Shown here in pieces: positions 1 to 8,975 of a stretch of DNA of 43,416 nucleotides (position 1 is the stretch's first letter; each line of letters starts with the position of its first letter). The DNA is from Candidatus Bacteroides merdavium (GTDB taxonomy: Bacteria; Bacteroidota; Bacteroidia; Bacteroidales; Bacteroidaceae): the NCBI GenBank assembly GCA_019116805.1, contig DXAV01000024.1:1-43416 (forward strand), given 5' to 3'. Both the position numbers and the translations under genes were made by a program. The notes beneath the pieces were generated by a model that worked only from the letters and a program-made list of their open reading frames with translations, searched no databases and was not told the DNA's origin.

Positions 1-302
1 TCCTGCCCATCGTGGACGACTTTGAACGCGCGCTGAAGAACATGGAAACAGCCGAAGACGTGGCCGCCGTGAGAGAAGGTGTCGAACTGATTTACAACAA
101 GTTCATGACCATACTTGGACAGAACGGCGTAAAGGTCATCGAAACTAAGGAACAGCCGCTCAATACCGACTTCCACGAAGCCATCGCCGTCATCCCCGCT
201 CCAGCGGAAGAGTTGAAAGGCAAGATTCTGGATTGCGTACAGACCGGTTATACGTTGAACGACAAAGTAATCCGTCACGCCAAAGTGGTAGTCGGAGAAT
301 AA
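1..302 (+). CDS. grpE: GrpE nucleotide exchange factor, C-terminal part (5' end outside window)
   Basis: This is the last ~100 residues of GrpE, the nucleotide exchange factor of the DnaK chaperone. The reading frame is open from position 3, and the apparent GTG start at 12 is an internal valine (LPIVDDFERAL), so the gene enters from outside the window. The sequence covers the end of the dimerising helix and the beta-domain that contacts DnaK, including the conserved PxxxFHEAI-type stretch and the final VIRHAKVVVG segment. dnaJ follows after 15 bases, giving the usual grpE-dnaJ co-transcribed pair. The family call is secure; nothing can be said about the missing N-terminus. Confidence 0.95.
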   Translation, partial: LPIVDDFERALKNMETAEDVAAVREGVELIYNKFMTILGQNGVKVIETKEQPLNTDFHEAIAVIPAPAEELKGKILDCVQTGYTLNDKVIRHAKVVVGE

Positions 303-317
303 AGACAATAGCAGGAT

Positions 318-1490
318 ATGGAAAAAAGAGATTACTACGAGGTACTGGGGGTCGAAAAGAATGCATCGGCCGACGAGATAAAGAAGGCATACCGCAAGAA
401 AGCTATCCAATACCACCCCGACAAGAACCCGGGCGACAAGGAAGCAGAAGAAAAGTTCAAGGAAGCAGCCGAAGCCTATGACGTGTTGAGCAATCCCGAA
501 AAACGCGCTCGCTATGATCAGTTCGGCTTTGCTGGTATGAGCGGTGCAGCCGGCAACGGAGGACCCTTCGGCGGATTCAGCGGTGGCATGTCCATGGACG
601 ACATCTTCTCCATGTTCGGCGACATCTTCGGTGGACACGGAGGAGGAGGCTTTGGCGGTTTCGGTGGTTTTGGCGGAGGAGGTGGCGCCCAGCAGCGTCG
701 TTTCCGTGGTTCCGACCTCCGCGTCAAGGTGAAACTCAACCTGAAAGAGATATCCACCGGTGTAGAAAAGAAATTCAAGCTGAAAAAGTACGTCACCTGT
801 ACCCACTGCCACGGCACTGGTGCCGAAGGCAATGGAGGAAGCGAAACATGCCCCACCTGTAAAGGTTCGGGAAGCGTTATCCGTAACCAGCAGACCATTC
901 TGGGCACCATGCAGACGCGTACTACCTGCCCTACCTGCGGCGGCGAAGGAAAAGTTATCAAGAACAAATGTAAGGAATGTGCCGGCGAAGGCATCGTTTA
1001 CGGCGAAGAAGTGGTAACAGTCAAGATACCGGCCGGCGTGGCCGAAGGCATGCAGCTCTCCATGAGCGGGAAAGGTAATGCCGGCAAGCACAACGGTGTG
1101 CCGGGCGACCTGCTGGTCCTCATCGAAGAAGAGCCGGACAAGGAACTGATCCGCGAGGAGAACGACCTCATCTACAACCTCCTGTTGAGCTTCCCCACGG
1201 CAGCTCTAGGTGGTGCGGTAGAGATTCCGACCATCGACGGCAAGGTGAAGGTAAAGATAGAACCGGGTACCCAGCCGGGCAAAGTGCTCCGCCTGCGTAA
1301 CAAAGGCCTGCCCAGCGTCAACGGCTATGGCACAGGTGACCTGCTTGTCAATGTCAGCGTCTATGTTCCCGAAACCCTGAGCAAGGACGAAAAGAAGGCG
1401 CTCGAAGAAATGGAAAGCTCTGACAATTTCAAACCCAACGCTTCTATCAAGGAAAAAATATTCAAGAAGTTCAAGAGCTTGTTCGAATAA
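318..1490 (+). CDS. dnaJ: Chaperone protein DnaJ (Hsp40)
   Basis: Type I DnaJ of 390 residues, which stimulates the ATPase of DnaK and hands over unfolded proteins in the cytoplasm. The J domain occupies residues 1-70 with the HPD motif at 33-35. A Gly/Phe-rich linker spans about 73-125 and is unusually glycine-rich at 108-123. Four CxxCxGxG zinc-binding repeats begin at Cys161, 178, 204 and 218, followed by the C-terminal client-binding domains. Length and domain order are complete. The gene lies 15 bases after grpE and ends at a strong terminator shared with the convergent polysaccharide operon. Confidence 0.98.
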   Translation: MEKRDYYEVLGVEKNASADEIKKAYRKKAIQYHPDKNPGDKEAEEKFKEAAEAYDVLSNPEKRARYDQFGFAGMSGAAGNGGPFGGFSGGMSMDDIFSMFGDIFGGHGGGGFGGFGGFGGGGGAQQRRFRGSDLRVKVKLNLKEISTGVEKKFKLKKYVTCTHCHGTGAEGNGGSETCPTCKGSGSVIRNQQTILGTMQTRTTCPTCGGEGKVIKNKCKECAGEGIVYGEEVVTVKIPAGVAEGMQLSMSGKGNAGKHNGVPGDLLVLIEEEPDKELIREENDLIYNLLLSFPTAALGGAVEIPTIDGKVKVKIEPGTQPGKVLRLRNKGLPSVNGYGTGDLLVNVSVYVPETLSKDEKKALEEMESSDNFKPNASIKEKIFKKFKSLFE

Positions 1491-1503
1491 TACACATTCA
1501 TAA

Positions 1504-1550
1504 AAATGGAGGCTGAATTGTAATAACAAACAATTCAGCCTCCATTTTTA
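1504..1550. terminator. Bidirectional terminator between dnaJ and the chain-length gene
   Basis: A near-perfect inverted repeat: the left arm reads AATGGAGGCTGAATTGT, a short A-rich loop follows, and the right arm is its complement. It is flanked by an A-run on the left and a T-run on the right, so it can terminate dnaJ on the plus strand and the convergent polysaccharide operon on the minus strand. Confidence 0.9.
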
Positions 1551-1575
1551 TATTATCAAGAAAAAGACTTCTTAG

Positions 1576-2682
1576 TTACTCTTTTTGTTTTCGCCATCCT
1601 TGCAATAAATCTTTCACAAACAATATCCAGCCTACACTACCAACGCCTGCTAAAAAAACAAATCCTATCAAAATCATCATCTTATTAGGTTTGGATGCAC
1701 GAAGAGGTACCGTAGCCGGCTGAACAACAGTATATACAGGGGTAATTTCCTGAACTTTGGCTTTAGCCATTTGTAATTGTTGCGAAACCTGTGTATAAAC
1801 CTGATAAGCAAGATTCATTTCATTCTGTAGTCGTTCCTGTTCAGCCATATAACTCCTCAAAATAATATTCTGATTGGCATCTACAAAATTAGCATATTTT
1901 TTTTGCGCCTGCTCATAATCTGCCTGGGCTTCTGCATAAAGACGTTCTGTAAAAGCCAAGTCATGACGCGCCTTGTTGGTACGATAATCTGTTATATAAT
2001 TCTGTAAGCGGTGCATTACCGTATCCGTTATCTGAGCAGAAATTACCGGATCCTGCATTGTCACGGATAAAGTCGTCACACCCGTTTTCTTATCAACAGA
2101 AACCGAGATTCTACGACTCAAGGCCTTTGCTATCCGGTCAGCAGCAGGAGTCAAATGTGAAGGATCTATCAAAACATTTCCATCTTCAACTTCTTTTTCC
2201 TTAAATAAAGAAATAGTCCATCCAATCAACTTGAATGGTGCTGAGATAACACTCCCCCACCATGGTGAACGTTGATATTCATCCAAATAAGAATAAAGTG
2301 TTGTATCTATTTTTTCTTTACTATCCTTTATCCTTACATCAAACAAATCAACAAGAAAAGGAGTCGAACTTACAATATCGGGATACAGTTCAGGAGATAA
2401 GGCATCCCTCGTAGAAGAACTTCCCAAATTAATACCAGCCATTGCAGCCAGTGCTCCCATCGTCCCTCCCGTACCACGGCTGACTGTTTCGGGAGCCAAT
2501 GTAACGCTGGTAGAGTATTCTTTAGGTATGCTGAAAGCAACCACCAAGGCCACCAACACAGCAATACCACACACTTTCAGAATAAGCTTACGTTCCAGCC
2601 ACACTTTTTGAGCCAGCTCTATCAAATCGATTTCTTGCTCTACAGAGCGAGAGTCAACTACACTTTTTTTATCTTCTCCCAT
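1576..2682 (-). CDS. Wzz-type polysaccharide chain-length determinant / co-polymerase
   Basis: A 368-residue inner-membrane protein of the Wzz/PCP family, which sets the length of surface polysaccharides. The architecture fits: an N-terminal cytoplasmic segment, a membrane helix at about 36-53, a long periplasmic region whose second half (about 225-310) is a predicted coiled coil rich in Glu, Gln and Ala, then the conserved proline-rich VVQPATVPLRASKPNK stretch and a second membrane helix at about 333-355. There is no cytoplasmic tyrosine-kinase domain, so this is the PCP-1/2b form rather than Wzc. It starts 6 bases after the export gene, so both are co-transcribed. No glycosyltransferases are adjacent. 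Confidence 0.88.
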   Translation of the reverse strand: MGEDKKSVVDSRSVEQEIDLIELAQKVWLERKLILKVCGIAVLVALVVAFSIPKEYSTSVTLAPETVSRGTGGTMGALAAMAGINLGSSSTRDALSPELYPDIVSSTPFLVDLFDVRIKDSKEKIDTTLYSYLDEYQRSPWWGSVISAPFKLIGWTISLFKEKEVEDGNVLIDPSHLTPAADRIAKALSRRISVSVDKKTGVTTLSVTMQDPVISAQITDTVMHRLQNYITDYRTNKARHDLAFTERLYAEAQADYEQAQKKYANFVDANQNIILRSYMAEQERLQNEMNLAYQVYTQVSQQLQMAKAKVQEITPVYTVVQPATVPLRASKPNKMMILIGFVFLAGVGSVGWILFVKDLLQGWRKQKE

Positions 2683-2688
2683 ATCGCT

Positions 2689-5181
2689 TTACTTAAAAAG
2701 ATTAACCAGTGTTGCCACCATCGTAGCCAAAGATGCAGCAGAAGTACCCATACCAATAATTTCCGCAGCACTCATCTTTTTCTTCGGATCTTTAGCCGGA
2801 ACTATTATCTCACATCCAGGCTCAATAGCTTTAGAACTACGTGACTTCAAACGAGACACGGTACCGTTCATATAAACAACGTATGCACGGCGCTTCTTTG
2901 CACCGTTTCCAAAGCCACCGGCTTGATTGATGTAATATCTCAAATTCTCACCTTTTTTAAAGAGTACCGTATTCGGATACATGACTGCTCCATTAATCTT
3001 AACTGTACTGACGTACTCAGGCACATACAAAATATCACCTTCACGCAACACCATATCATATTCCGACCCCGGATTTTCCAACGCTTTCTCCAAATCAATA
3101 CCAACAGAATAGCGATTAGACAAATCCAGCTTCTTCATAGAAATGGAATCACCCATATTCACCATACGCATTGCATCTTCCTTACGGCGCAATTCATCTT
3201 CTGTCATCGTACGCATCAAACGCGCTCCACGCACATAAGCTGCCGGAGTGACACCACCAGCTTTTTCCACCAAATCACTTAAACGTTCATTCTTCTTCGA
3301 CAACGCATAACTTCCACTAAATAAAACTTCACCAGCAACAGTTACATTACGCTGCTCGTAATATGCCGGACTACGACGAATATACACTTCATCAAACGGT
3401 TTCAAACGGAAGTCATCACTGCCGTCGCCCACCAGCATACCATCTTTCAAGTCGAACGAGAAATTTTCACCGACTGTCAATGTAAAATCCTCACTCTTCG
3501 GAGACTTTACACGACGGGCTATTTCCACTTTCGTGGTAGAAGCAGCTTCCAGCAAGCCTCCGGCCTGCAGCACCAAGTCTTCAATCGTCAGGTTCTCTGA
3601 ATAAAGGAAAGTACCCGGATTGGCCACTTCACCATGTATCGTAACCGTCTGTTCTTCTTGAATATCATGTATGCTTGGAATATATAATATATCATTCTTA
3701 ACTAAAGGAATATCCGCTACAGTTCCGTTCAACAAGCCTCTGATGTCCACCTGAATCATTTCATGCGTTAAATCCGGTTTTTCACGATCAAGGATTGCAC
3801 GATTCAGAAAAGCATCGCCACGGACACCTTCAGCTTTGGCCAACAAATTCTTAACCGTATTTACAGAGCCATCCAACTGATACAGACCCGGACGATAAAC
3901 CGCACCACGTATTTCGACTCTATTTTCATAACGGTTCAAAACTGAATCAACCGTAACAACATCACCATCATCCATACGGAATGAAGCAAAATTAGCTTCA
4001 TCTACATTATAGATCTGTAACTCACGGCCTGTTTTACGTACAACACGTACAGCCTTTTTATAAGCATCGCCTGTAAAGCCACCAGCATATTCCAGCAATG
4101 TTTTCATGTTCTCCTCTTTTGTCAACTCATAGAACATCGGACGTTTCACCTTCCCCAAAATTTGTACCAGAGAAATATAGGGGTCAACCAAAACGACATC
4201 TCCATCCTGAAGGCGGATGTCATCTTTCATCTTACCTTTCATCAAAAGATCATAGACATCCAGTTCAGCAACAACATCTCCATTACGCACAATTTTAATA
4301 TGGCGCAAGCTACCTATTTTGTTAACACCACCTGCACTATACAATGCATGGAATACAGAAGAGAACGAAGATAACGTGTAAGTCCCCGGTATCATCACTT
4401 CCCCCATTACATTCACCTGAATGGAACGTATTTCTCCCAATGTTAATTTGACATCTGTAGTAGGAGCTGTACCGCTTACGCCAGAATAAATCCGAGCAAA
4501 CTCTTGTTTCAAATATTGATTAGCCTCTCCCACCGTTTTTCCACTCAAATAAACAGGCCCTAACGTATTGACCAGAATACTTCCTTCTGGAGAGATGGTT
4601 TGACGAATAGTAGTCTCTGAAGCACCCCACACATCAATAATCACTTCATCACCGGGTCCTAAACGATAATCAACCGGTGTAGCAATATTATAATTGGGTT
4701 CAAACGTCAAATTAGGATTGGAAAAAATATTATGTCCAAAAATTTGCTGGGTCGGATCTTCCTTCTTTTCCCAATACAAATCTCTCTCATCCACCCCAAG
4801 AGAGTCCTCTAAAAATTCGGATTGCTGTTGACGGTCAGAAAAAGTTGAACGGAGTCCCTGAATGGGTTGTTTCTGCCTTTGTTGTACATCCCTTTTGTCT
4901 GTGGAAGCAGATTGCTTCCCACGTTGGCGTGAACGAGTTTCCGATGCTTGTTCGTCCACCTGTTGTCCATTCTGAGCATTCTCATATTTTTCTTTTATTC
5001 TCTCAACTTGCTCTTTTGTAACACCTCTACGCATCAGCTCCACAGTAATCTCCCGCTCGGACTTACCTGTTTTTTGAGCATCTTTGACATATTGTACAAC
5101 TTGTTCATCAGACATCTGTTGAGCCATTGCTGCTCCACAGAAAAGTAACAGAAGAAAAAATAGAGTAAATAATCTACGCAT
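2689..5181 (-). CDS. SLBB-domain polysaccharide export protein (Wza-like)
   Basis: An 830-residue secreted protein of the Wza/Poly_export family, which forms the outer-membrane or periplasmic conduit for capsule or exopolysaccharide. A signal peptide is visible at 1-20 (LLLLFCGAAMAQ). Residues 22-150 are highly charged and Gln-rich. A polysaccharide-export domain follows at about 170-255 (VDYRLGPGDEVIIDVWG), then serial SLBB domains recognisable by repeated phrases such as IRSIQVNVMGEV, TVTIHGEVANPGTF and VKINGAVMYPNTV. The C-terminus ends in a hydrophobic helix. It is far longer than E. coli Wza (~380 residues), as is common in Bacteroidota. First gene of a two-gene operon. Confidence 0.92.
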   Translation of the reverse strand: MRRLFTLFFLLLLFCGAAMAQQMSDEQVVQYVKDAQKTGKSEREITVELMRRGVTKEQVERIKEKYENAQNGQQVDEQASETRSRQRGKQSASTDKRDVQQRQKQPIQGLRSTFSDRQQQSEFLEDSLGVDERDLYWEKKEDPTQQIFGHNIFSNPNLTFEPNYNIATPVDYRLGPGDEVIIDVWGASETTIRQTISPEGSILVNTLGPVYLSGKTVGEANQYLKQEFARIYSGVSGTAPTTDVKLTLGEIRSIQVNVMGEVMIPGTYTLSSFSSVFHALYSAGGVNKIGSLRHIKIVRNGDVVAELDVYDLLMKGKMKDDIRLQDGDVVLVDPYISLVQILGKVKRPMFYELTKEENMKTLLEYAGGFTGDAYKKAVRVVRKTGRELQIYNVDEANFASFRMDDGDVVTVDSVLNRYENRVEIRGAVYRPGLYQLDGSVNTVKNLLAKAEGVRGDAFLNRAILDREKPDLTHEMIQVDIRGLLNGTVADIPLVKNDILYIPSIHDIQEEQTVTIHGEVANPGTFLYSENLTIEDLVLQAGGLLEAASTTKVEIARRVKSPKSEDFTLTVGENFSFDLKDGMLVGDGSDDFRLKPFDEVYIRRSPAYYEQRNVTVAGEVLFSGSYALSKKNERLSDLVEKAGGVTPAAYVRGARLMRTMTEDELRRKEDAMRMVNMGDSISMKKLDLSNRYSVGIDLEKALENPGSEYDMVLREGDILYVPEYVSTVKINGAVMYPNTVLFKKGENLRYYINQAGGFGNGAKKRRAYVVYMNGTVSRLKSRSSKAIEPGCEIIVPAKDPKKKMSAAEIIGMGTSAASLATMVATLVNLFK

Positions 5182-5226
5182 ACAATCTGCTTCTTATTAA
5201 AAATATAGTTTACTTAAATCAAGATG

Positions 5227-5234
5227 CAAATTTA
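5227..5234 (-). promoter_or_regulatory. Candidate -7 element for the polysaccharide operon
   Basis: On the minus strand this reads TAAATTTG, matching the Bacteroidota -7 consensus TAnnTTTG, about 45 bases before the export-gene start. No well-spaced TTTG box is visible upstream (the nearest are 12 and 25 bases away), so the assignment is tentative. Confidence 0.45.
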
Positions 5235-5438
5235 ATACATTATTTTCAAACTATTAGCCCAATCCAACCATTATGTTTCAGAAAAAAGCCAAAAGCTCCT
5301 CAAAAGATATAGAAAGGTTCCTTACATGAAGTCATACAAGCAATATTTCACAAACAAAATTGCAAGTCACTACCTTTGGAATATCAACACCAAACTAAAG
5401 ACCTCCAAAAATATTTCGAAAAAAACGGCTAAAGTTTT
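5235..5438. other. Gene-free stretch between the polysaccharide operon and tRNA-Thr
   Basis: AT-rich DNA in which I see no open reading frame with coding character, no convincing hairpin and no repeat. It separates the divergent polysaccharide promoter and tRNA promoter and is presumably plain intergenic sequence. Confidence 0.6.
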
Positions 5439-5467
5439 TTGCAGTTTCAAATAAAACCGTACCTTTG
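5439..5467 (+). promoter_or_regulatory. Bacteroidota-type promoter of tRNA-Thr
   Basis: TTG at 5439-5441 (within a T-run), an 18-base spacer, and TACCTTTG at 5460-5467, a full match to TAnnTTTG. Transcription would start near 5471, about 20 bases upstream of the mature tRNA. Confidence 0.8.
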
Positions 5468-5491
5468 CACGCCGTAAGAACAAGCAGATAT

Positions 5492-5564
<73 letters not shown>

Positions 5565-5570
5565 CTATAA

Positions 5571-5614
5571 AAAGAAAAGAGATGTCCTTCGAAGGGCATC
5601 TCTTTTTTCTTTTC
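5571..5614 (+). terminator. Rho-independent terminator of tRNA-Thr
   Basis: Stem AGAGATGTCCT / AGGGCATCTCT (one G-T pair) with a 4-base loop, preceded by an A-run and followed by TTTTTCTTTT. It starts only a few bases after the tRNA. Confidence 0.9.
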
Positions 5615-5625
5615 GGACAAATGCA

Positions 5626-5633
5626 TACCTTTG
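5626..5633 (+). promoter_or_regulatory. Candidate -7 element for mltG
   Basis: TACCTTTG, a perfect TAnnTTTG match, 26 bases upstream of the mltG start. The position of a -33 box would fall in the T-run of the tRNA terminator, and no clear TTTG is present there. Confidence 0.55.
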
Positions 5634-5659
5634 CGAGGCAAAAAACATAGAGTACCATC

Positions 5660-6688
5660 ATGAAAAAGAAAGGATTGACAATTACCTTATTCAGTCTAGC
5701 TGCAGCCTGTGCTCTCTGCTTAGGTATCGGTTACAGACTCCTACTGGCTCCCCAGTTTCATCCGAAAAAGAAGGTCTATATCTACATAGACCATGACGAT
5801 ACGGCAGACTCCGTTTATCATAAACTAAGCCAAACAGCTGTACCCAACAACCTGACCGGCTTGCGCTGGGCTGCTCATCTCAAGCAATACCCGAAACACA
5901 TCAAAACCGGCCGTTACGCCATTCAGCCGGGCGACAACGCATACCAAGTCCTGAACCGCCTCATGCGCGGGCATCAAGAACCCATGAACCTAGTCATTGG
6001 CAGTGTACGCACACTGGACAAATTGGCACGTAATGTAGGCAACCAGCTAATGATAGACTCAGCGGAAATCATGCAGGCCTTACGCGACACCGCCCGTTGG
6101 AACAGCCAAGGTTACACCCCCGAAAATCTGCCCAGCCTATTCATACCCGAGACTTACCAAGTTTACTGGGACATGGATACAAGAACCTTCCTCAACCGCA
6201 TGGCAAAAGAACACGATCACTTTTGGAATCAATCAAGACGAGCCAAAGCCGACTCACTAGGTATGACTCCTGCCGAAGTAGCTACCTTGGCCTCCATTGT
6301 CGAAGAAGAGACCAACAACCGTAAAGAGAAACCGATAGTGGCGGGGCTCTACATCAACCGCCTGCGCGCTGGTATTCCCTTACAAGCCGACCCCACCGTA
6401 AAATTCGCTCTACAGGATTTCTCATTGCGCCGCATCACCAACGCCCACTTGAATTTTCCCTCACCCTACAATACTTACCTCAACACAGGATTACCACCAG
6501 GCCCTATCCGCATTCCCTCACCCGCCGGTATCGACGCTGTCCTCAATTATACGCGCCACAACTATCTATACATGTGTGCAAAGGAAGATTTCTCGGGTAC
6601 ACACAATTTTGCATCAACCTATGCTGTACATATGCAAAATGCTCGAAAATATTGGAATGCACTGAACAAAAGAAAGATTTTCAAGTAG
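5660..6688 (+). CDS. mltG: Endolytic murein transglycosylase MltG
   Basis: A 342-residue MltG/YceG protein, an inner-membrane lytic transglycosylase that cuts nascent peptidoglycan strands and helps set glycan length. One N-terminal membrane anchor spans about 7-30 and the rest lies in the periplasm. A LysM-like region (about 38-105) precedes the catalytic domain. The catalytic signature ASIVEEETN lies at 211-219, with the catalytic glutamate most likely Glu215. The later QADPTVKFAL and the proline-rich NTGLPPGPIRIPSP stretch are family hallmarks. Monocistronic by layout, between a terminator and the iorA promoter. Confidence 0.96.
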   Translation: MKKKGLTITLFSLAAACALCLGIGYRLLLAPQFHPKKKVYIYIDHDDTADSVYHKLSQTAVPNNLTGLRWAAHLKQYPKHIKTGRYAIQPGDNAYQVLNRLMRGHQEPMNLVIGSVRTLDKLARNVGNQLMIDSAEIMQALRDTARWNSQGYTPENLPSLFIPETYQVYWDMDTRTFLNRMAKEHDHFWNQSRRAKADSLGMTPAEVATLASIVEEETNNRKEKPIVAGLYINRLRAGIPLQADPTVKFALQDFSLRRITNAHLNFPSPYNTYLNTGLPPGPIRIPSPAGIDAVLNYTRHNYLYMCAKEDFSGTHNFASTYAVHMQNARKYWNALNKRKIFK

Positions 6689-6689
6689 A

Positions 6690-6723
6690 TTTGATTAAAT
6701 GTAAGACTAAAAGCTTATATTTG
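6690..6723 (+). promoter_or_regulatory. Promoter of the iorA-iorB-paaK operon
   Basis: TTTG at 6690-6693 and TATATTTG at 6716-6723 (TAnnTTTG match), spaced 22 bases, slightly longer than the usual 19-20. Transcription would start near 6727 and leave a leader of about 45 bases before iorA. Confidence 0.6.
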
Positions 6724-6772
6724 CCCTCCGTATAACCCGAATCATAACAAAATACGAAGAAAGATAAAAGAT

Positions 6773-8365
6773 ATGAGCAAACAACTCTTACTTGGCGATG
6801 AAGCCATAGCACAAGCCGCACTCGACGCCGGACTATCGGGAGTATATGCCTATCCGGGTACTCCCTCAACGGAAATCACGGAATATATCCAAACATCTCC
6901 CGTCACAGCTGCACGTAACATACACAGCCATTGGTGTACCAACGAAAAGACGGCTATGGAAGCTGCTCTCGGTATGTCCTTTGCGGGAAAGCGATCACTG
7001 GTCTGCATGAAACACGTGGGCATGAACGTAGCGGCCGACTGCTTCATCAACGCTGCCATCACAGGTGTAAAAGGCGGTATGATTGTTGTGGCGGCCGATG
7101 ACCCCAGTATGCACTCTTCGCAAAACGAACAAGACAGCCGTTTCTACGGAGACTTCTCACTGATACCTATCTACGAGCCCAGTAACCAACAGGAAGCCTA
7201 TGACATGGTTTACAACGGATTCCACTTTTCCGAAAAAATGGGTGAACCTATCTTGTTACGTATTGTCACACGCCTGGCACACTCTCGATCTGGTGTAGAA
7301 CACAAGATAGAACAACCACAAAACGCCCTCTCTTTCAGTAATGATCCACGTCAGTTTATCCTTTTGCCAGGCAACGCACGTAAGCGTTACAGAACTCTCC
7401 TGCAACGTCAGAAAGAATTCATCAAGGCCTCCGAAGAATCACCTTACAACCGCTATCAAGATGGCCCCAACAAGAAACTGGGTATCGTGGCCTGTGGTAT
7501 CGGCTACAACTATCTCATGGAAAACTATCCTGAAGGTTGCGAATATCCCGTGCTGAAAATCGGACAATATCCGCTCCCCCAAAAGCAACTAATGAAGCTG
7601 GTGGACGAATGTGACGAAATTCTCGTACTGGAAGACGGTCAGCCTTTTGTGGAGAAACAGCTGAAAGGCTATCTCGGCAGAGGCCTCAAGGTAAAAGGAC
7701 GTTTAGACGGTACCCTTTCCACTGACGGCGAACTGACACCCGACAGTGTAGCACGCGCCATAGGCAAGGAGAACAAAGCTGAATTCGCAGTACCTTCATT
7801 AGTCGAGATGCGCCCACCTGCATTGTGTGACGGTTGCGGTCACCGCGACATGTACACCGTACTGACCCAGGTGCTGAAAGAAGAATACCCCAGCCACAAG
7901 GTGTTCAGCGACATCGGTTGCTATACCCTAGGAGCCAACGCACCCTTCCATGCCATCAATTCATGTGTTGACATGGGAGCCTCCATCACCATGGCCAAGG
8001 GAGCCTCTGATGCAGGCCTGCATCCGGCCGTTGCTGTTATCGGTGATTCTACTTTTACCCACTCTGGTATGACAGGCTTACTCGATTGTGTCAACGAGAA
8101 CACTAACATTACCATCGTTATCTCCGACAATGAAACGACAGCCATGACTGGAGGGCAAGACTCGGCAGGTACTGGACGCTTGGAGAATATCTGTCAAGGT
8201 ATCGGTGTTGCTCCCGAACATATTCGTGTTGTAGTTCCCTTAAAAAAGAATTACGAGGAGATGAAGCAAATTATCCGCGAAGAAATCGAATACAAAGGAG
8301 TATCTGTTATCATCCCGCGCAGAGAATGCATCCAAACTTTAGCACGCAAAAAACGAAACAAGTAG
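6773..8365 (+). CDS. iorA: Indolepyruvate:ferredoxin oxidoreductase alpha subunit, without the C-terminal ferredoxin domain
   Basis: A 530-residue large subunit of the enzyme that oxidatively decarboxylates aryl pyruvates (from Trp, Phe, Tyr) to aryl-acetyl-CoA with reduced ferredoxin, or runs in reverse for amino acid synthesis. The N-terminal pyrimidine-binding domain begins LLGDEAIAQAALDAG. The TPP-binding half holds LCDGCGHRD near residue 350 and the GDST...SDNETTAMTGG metal/TPP motif near 420-460. Family members usually run past 600 residues and end in two CxxCxxC 4Fe-4S motifs. This one stops at RRECIQTLARKKRNK, where that domain would begin, with no CxxCxxCxxxC motif. iorB follows after 7 bases. 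Confidence 0.92.
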   Translation: MSKQLLLGDEAIAQAALDAGLSGVYAYPGTPSTEITEYIQTSPVTAARNIHSHWCTNEKTAMEAALGMSFAGKRSLVCMKHVGMNVAADCFINAAITGVKGGMIVVAADDPSMHSSQNEQDSRFYGDFSLIPIYEPSNQQEAYDMVYNGFHFSEKMGEPILLRIVTRLAHSRSGVEHKIEQPQNALSFSNDPRQFILLPGNARKRYRTLLQRQKEFIKASEESPYNRYQDGPNKKLGIVACGIGYNYLMENYPEGCEYPVLKIGQYPLPQKQLMKLVDECDEILVLEDGQPFVEKQLKGYLGRGLKVKGRLDGTLSTDGELTPDSVARAIGKENKAEFAVPSLVEMRPPALCDGCGHRDMYTVLTQVLKEEYPSHKVFSDIGCYTLGANAPFHAINSCVDMGASITMAKGASDAGLHPAVAVIGDSTFTHSGMTGLLDCVNENTNITIVISDNETTAMTGGQDSAGTGRLENICQGIGVAPEHIRVVVPLKKNYEEMKQIIREEIEYKGVSVIIPRRECIQTLARKKRNK

Positions 8366-8372
8366 AACAGTT

Positions 8373-8954
8373 ATGAAAAAAGATATCATATTGTCAGGCG
8401 TGGGAGGACAAGGCATCCTTTCCATCGCTACAGTCATCGGACAAGCCGCACTGAAATCCGGTCTTTATATGAAACAAGCCGAAGTACACGGAATGAGCCA
8501 ACGCGGAGGCGACGTACAGTCCAACCTCCGCATCAGCGATCGCCCTATTGCATCCGATCTCATACCGACAGGAAAATGTGACATCATCCTCTCTTTAGAA
8601 CCAATGGAGGCATTACGCTACCTACCCTACCTCAACTCAGAAGGCTGGTTGATAACTAATGAAACACCATTTATCAACATTCCGAACTACCCATCGGAAG
8701 AAAGTATCAAAGCCGAGCTGAACAAACTACCACACAAAATCATCCTAAACGTGAACGAGGTTGCCAAGCAAGTAGGATCACCCCGAGTAGCCAACATCGT
8801 ATTGTTAGGCGCCACCATCCCCTTCCTTGACATTGATTACGAGACTGTCAGACAAAGTATCCGTGAAATCTTCCAACGTAAAGGCGAAGACATTGTCACA
8901 CTGAACCTCAAAGCGCTGAAAGCCGGTAAAGAAATAGCAGAGAACAAAATGTAA
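8373..8954 (+). CDS. iorB: Indolepyruvate:ferredoxin oxidoreductase beta subunit
   Basis: A 193-residue partner of IorA, the gamma-type domain of 2-oxoacid:ferredoxin oxidoreductases that forms the CoA-binding part. The start MKKDIILSGVGGQGILS carries the family GxGGQG motif at about 9-14. HGMSQRGGDVQSNLRI, the conserved SQRGG segment, follows at about 40-55. It is separated from iorA by 7 bases and from paaK by 21, so the three genes read as one operon. Length is normal for the family. Confidence 0.94.
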   Translation: MKKDIILSGVGGQGILSIATVIGQAALKSGLYMKQAEVHGMSQRGGDVQSNLRISDRPIASDLIPTGKCDIILSLEPMEALRYLPYLNSEGWLITNETPFINIPNYPSEESIKAELNKLPHKIILNVNEVAKQVGSPRVANIVLLGATIPFLDIDYETVRQSIREIFQRKGEDIVTLNLKALKAGKEIAENKM

Positions 8955-8975
8955 AACCAAACAACCGACAAAGCC

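Noticed and set aside
640..690. Glycine-codon tandem repeat in dnaJ as a possible phase-variable tract
   Set aside because: It is the normal Gly/Phe linker of DnaJ; the units are imperfect and the frame is intact.
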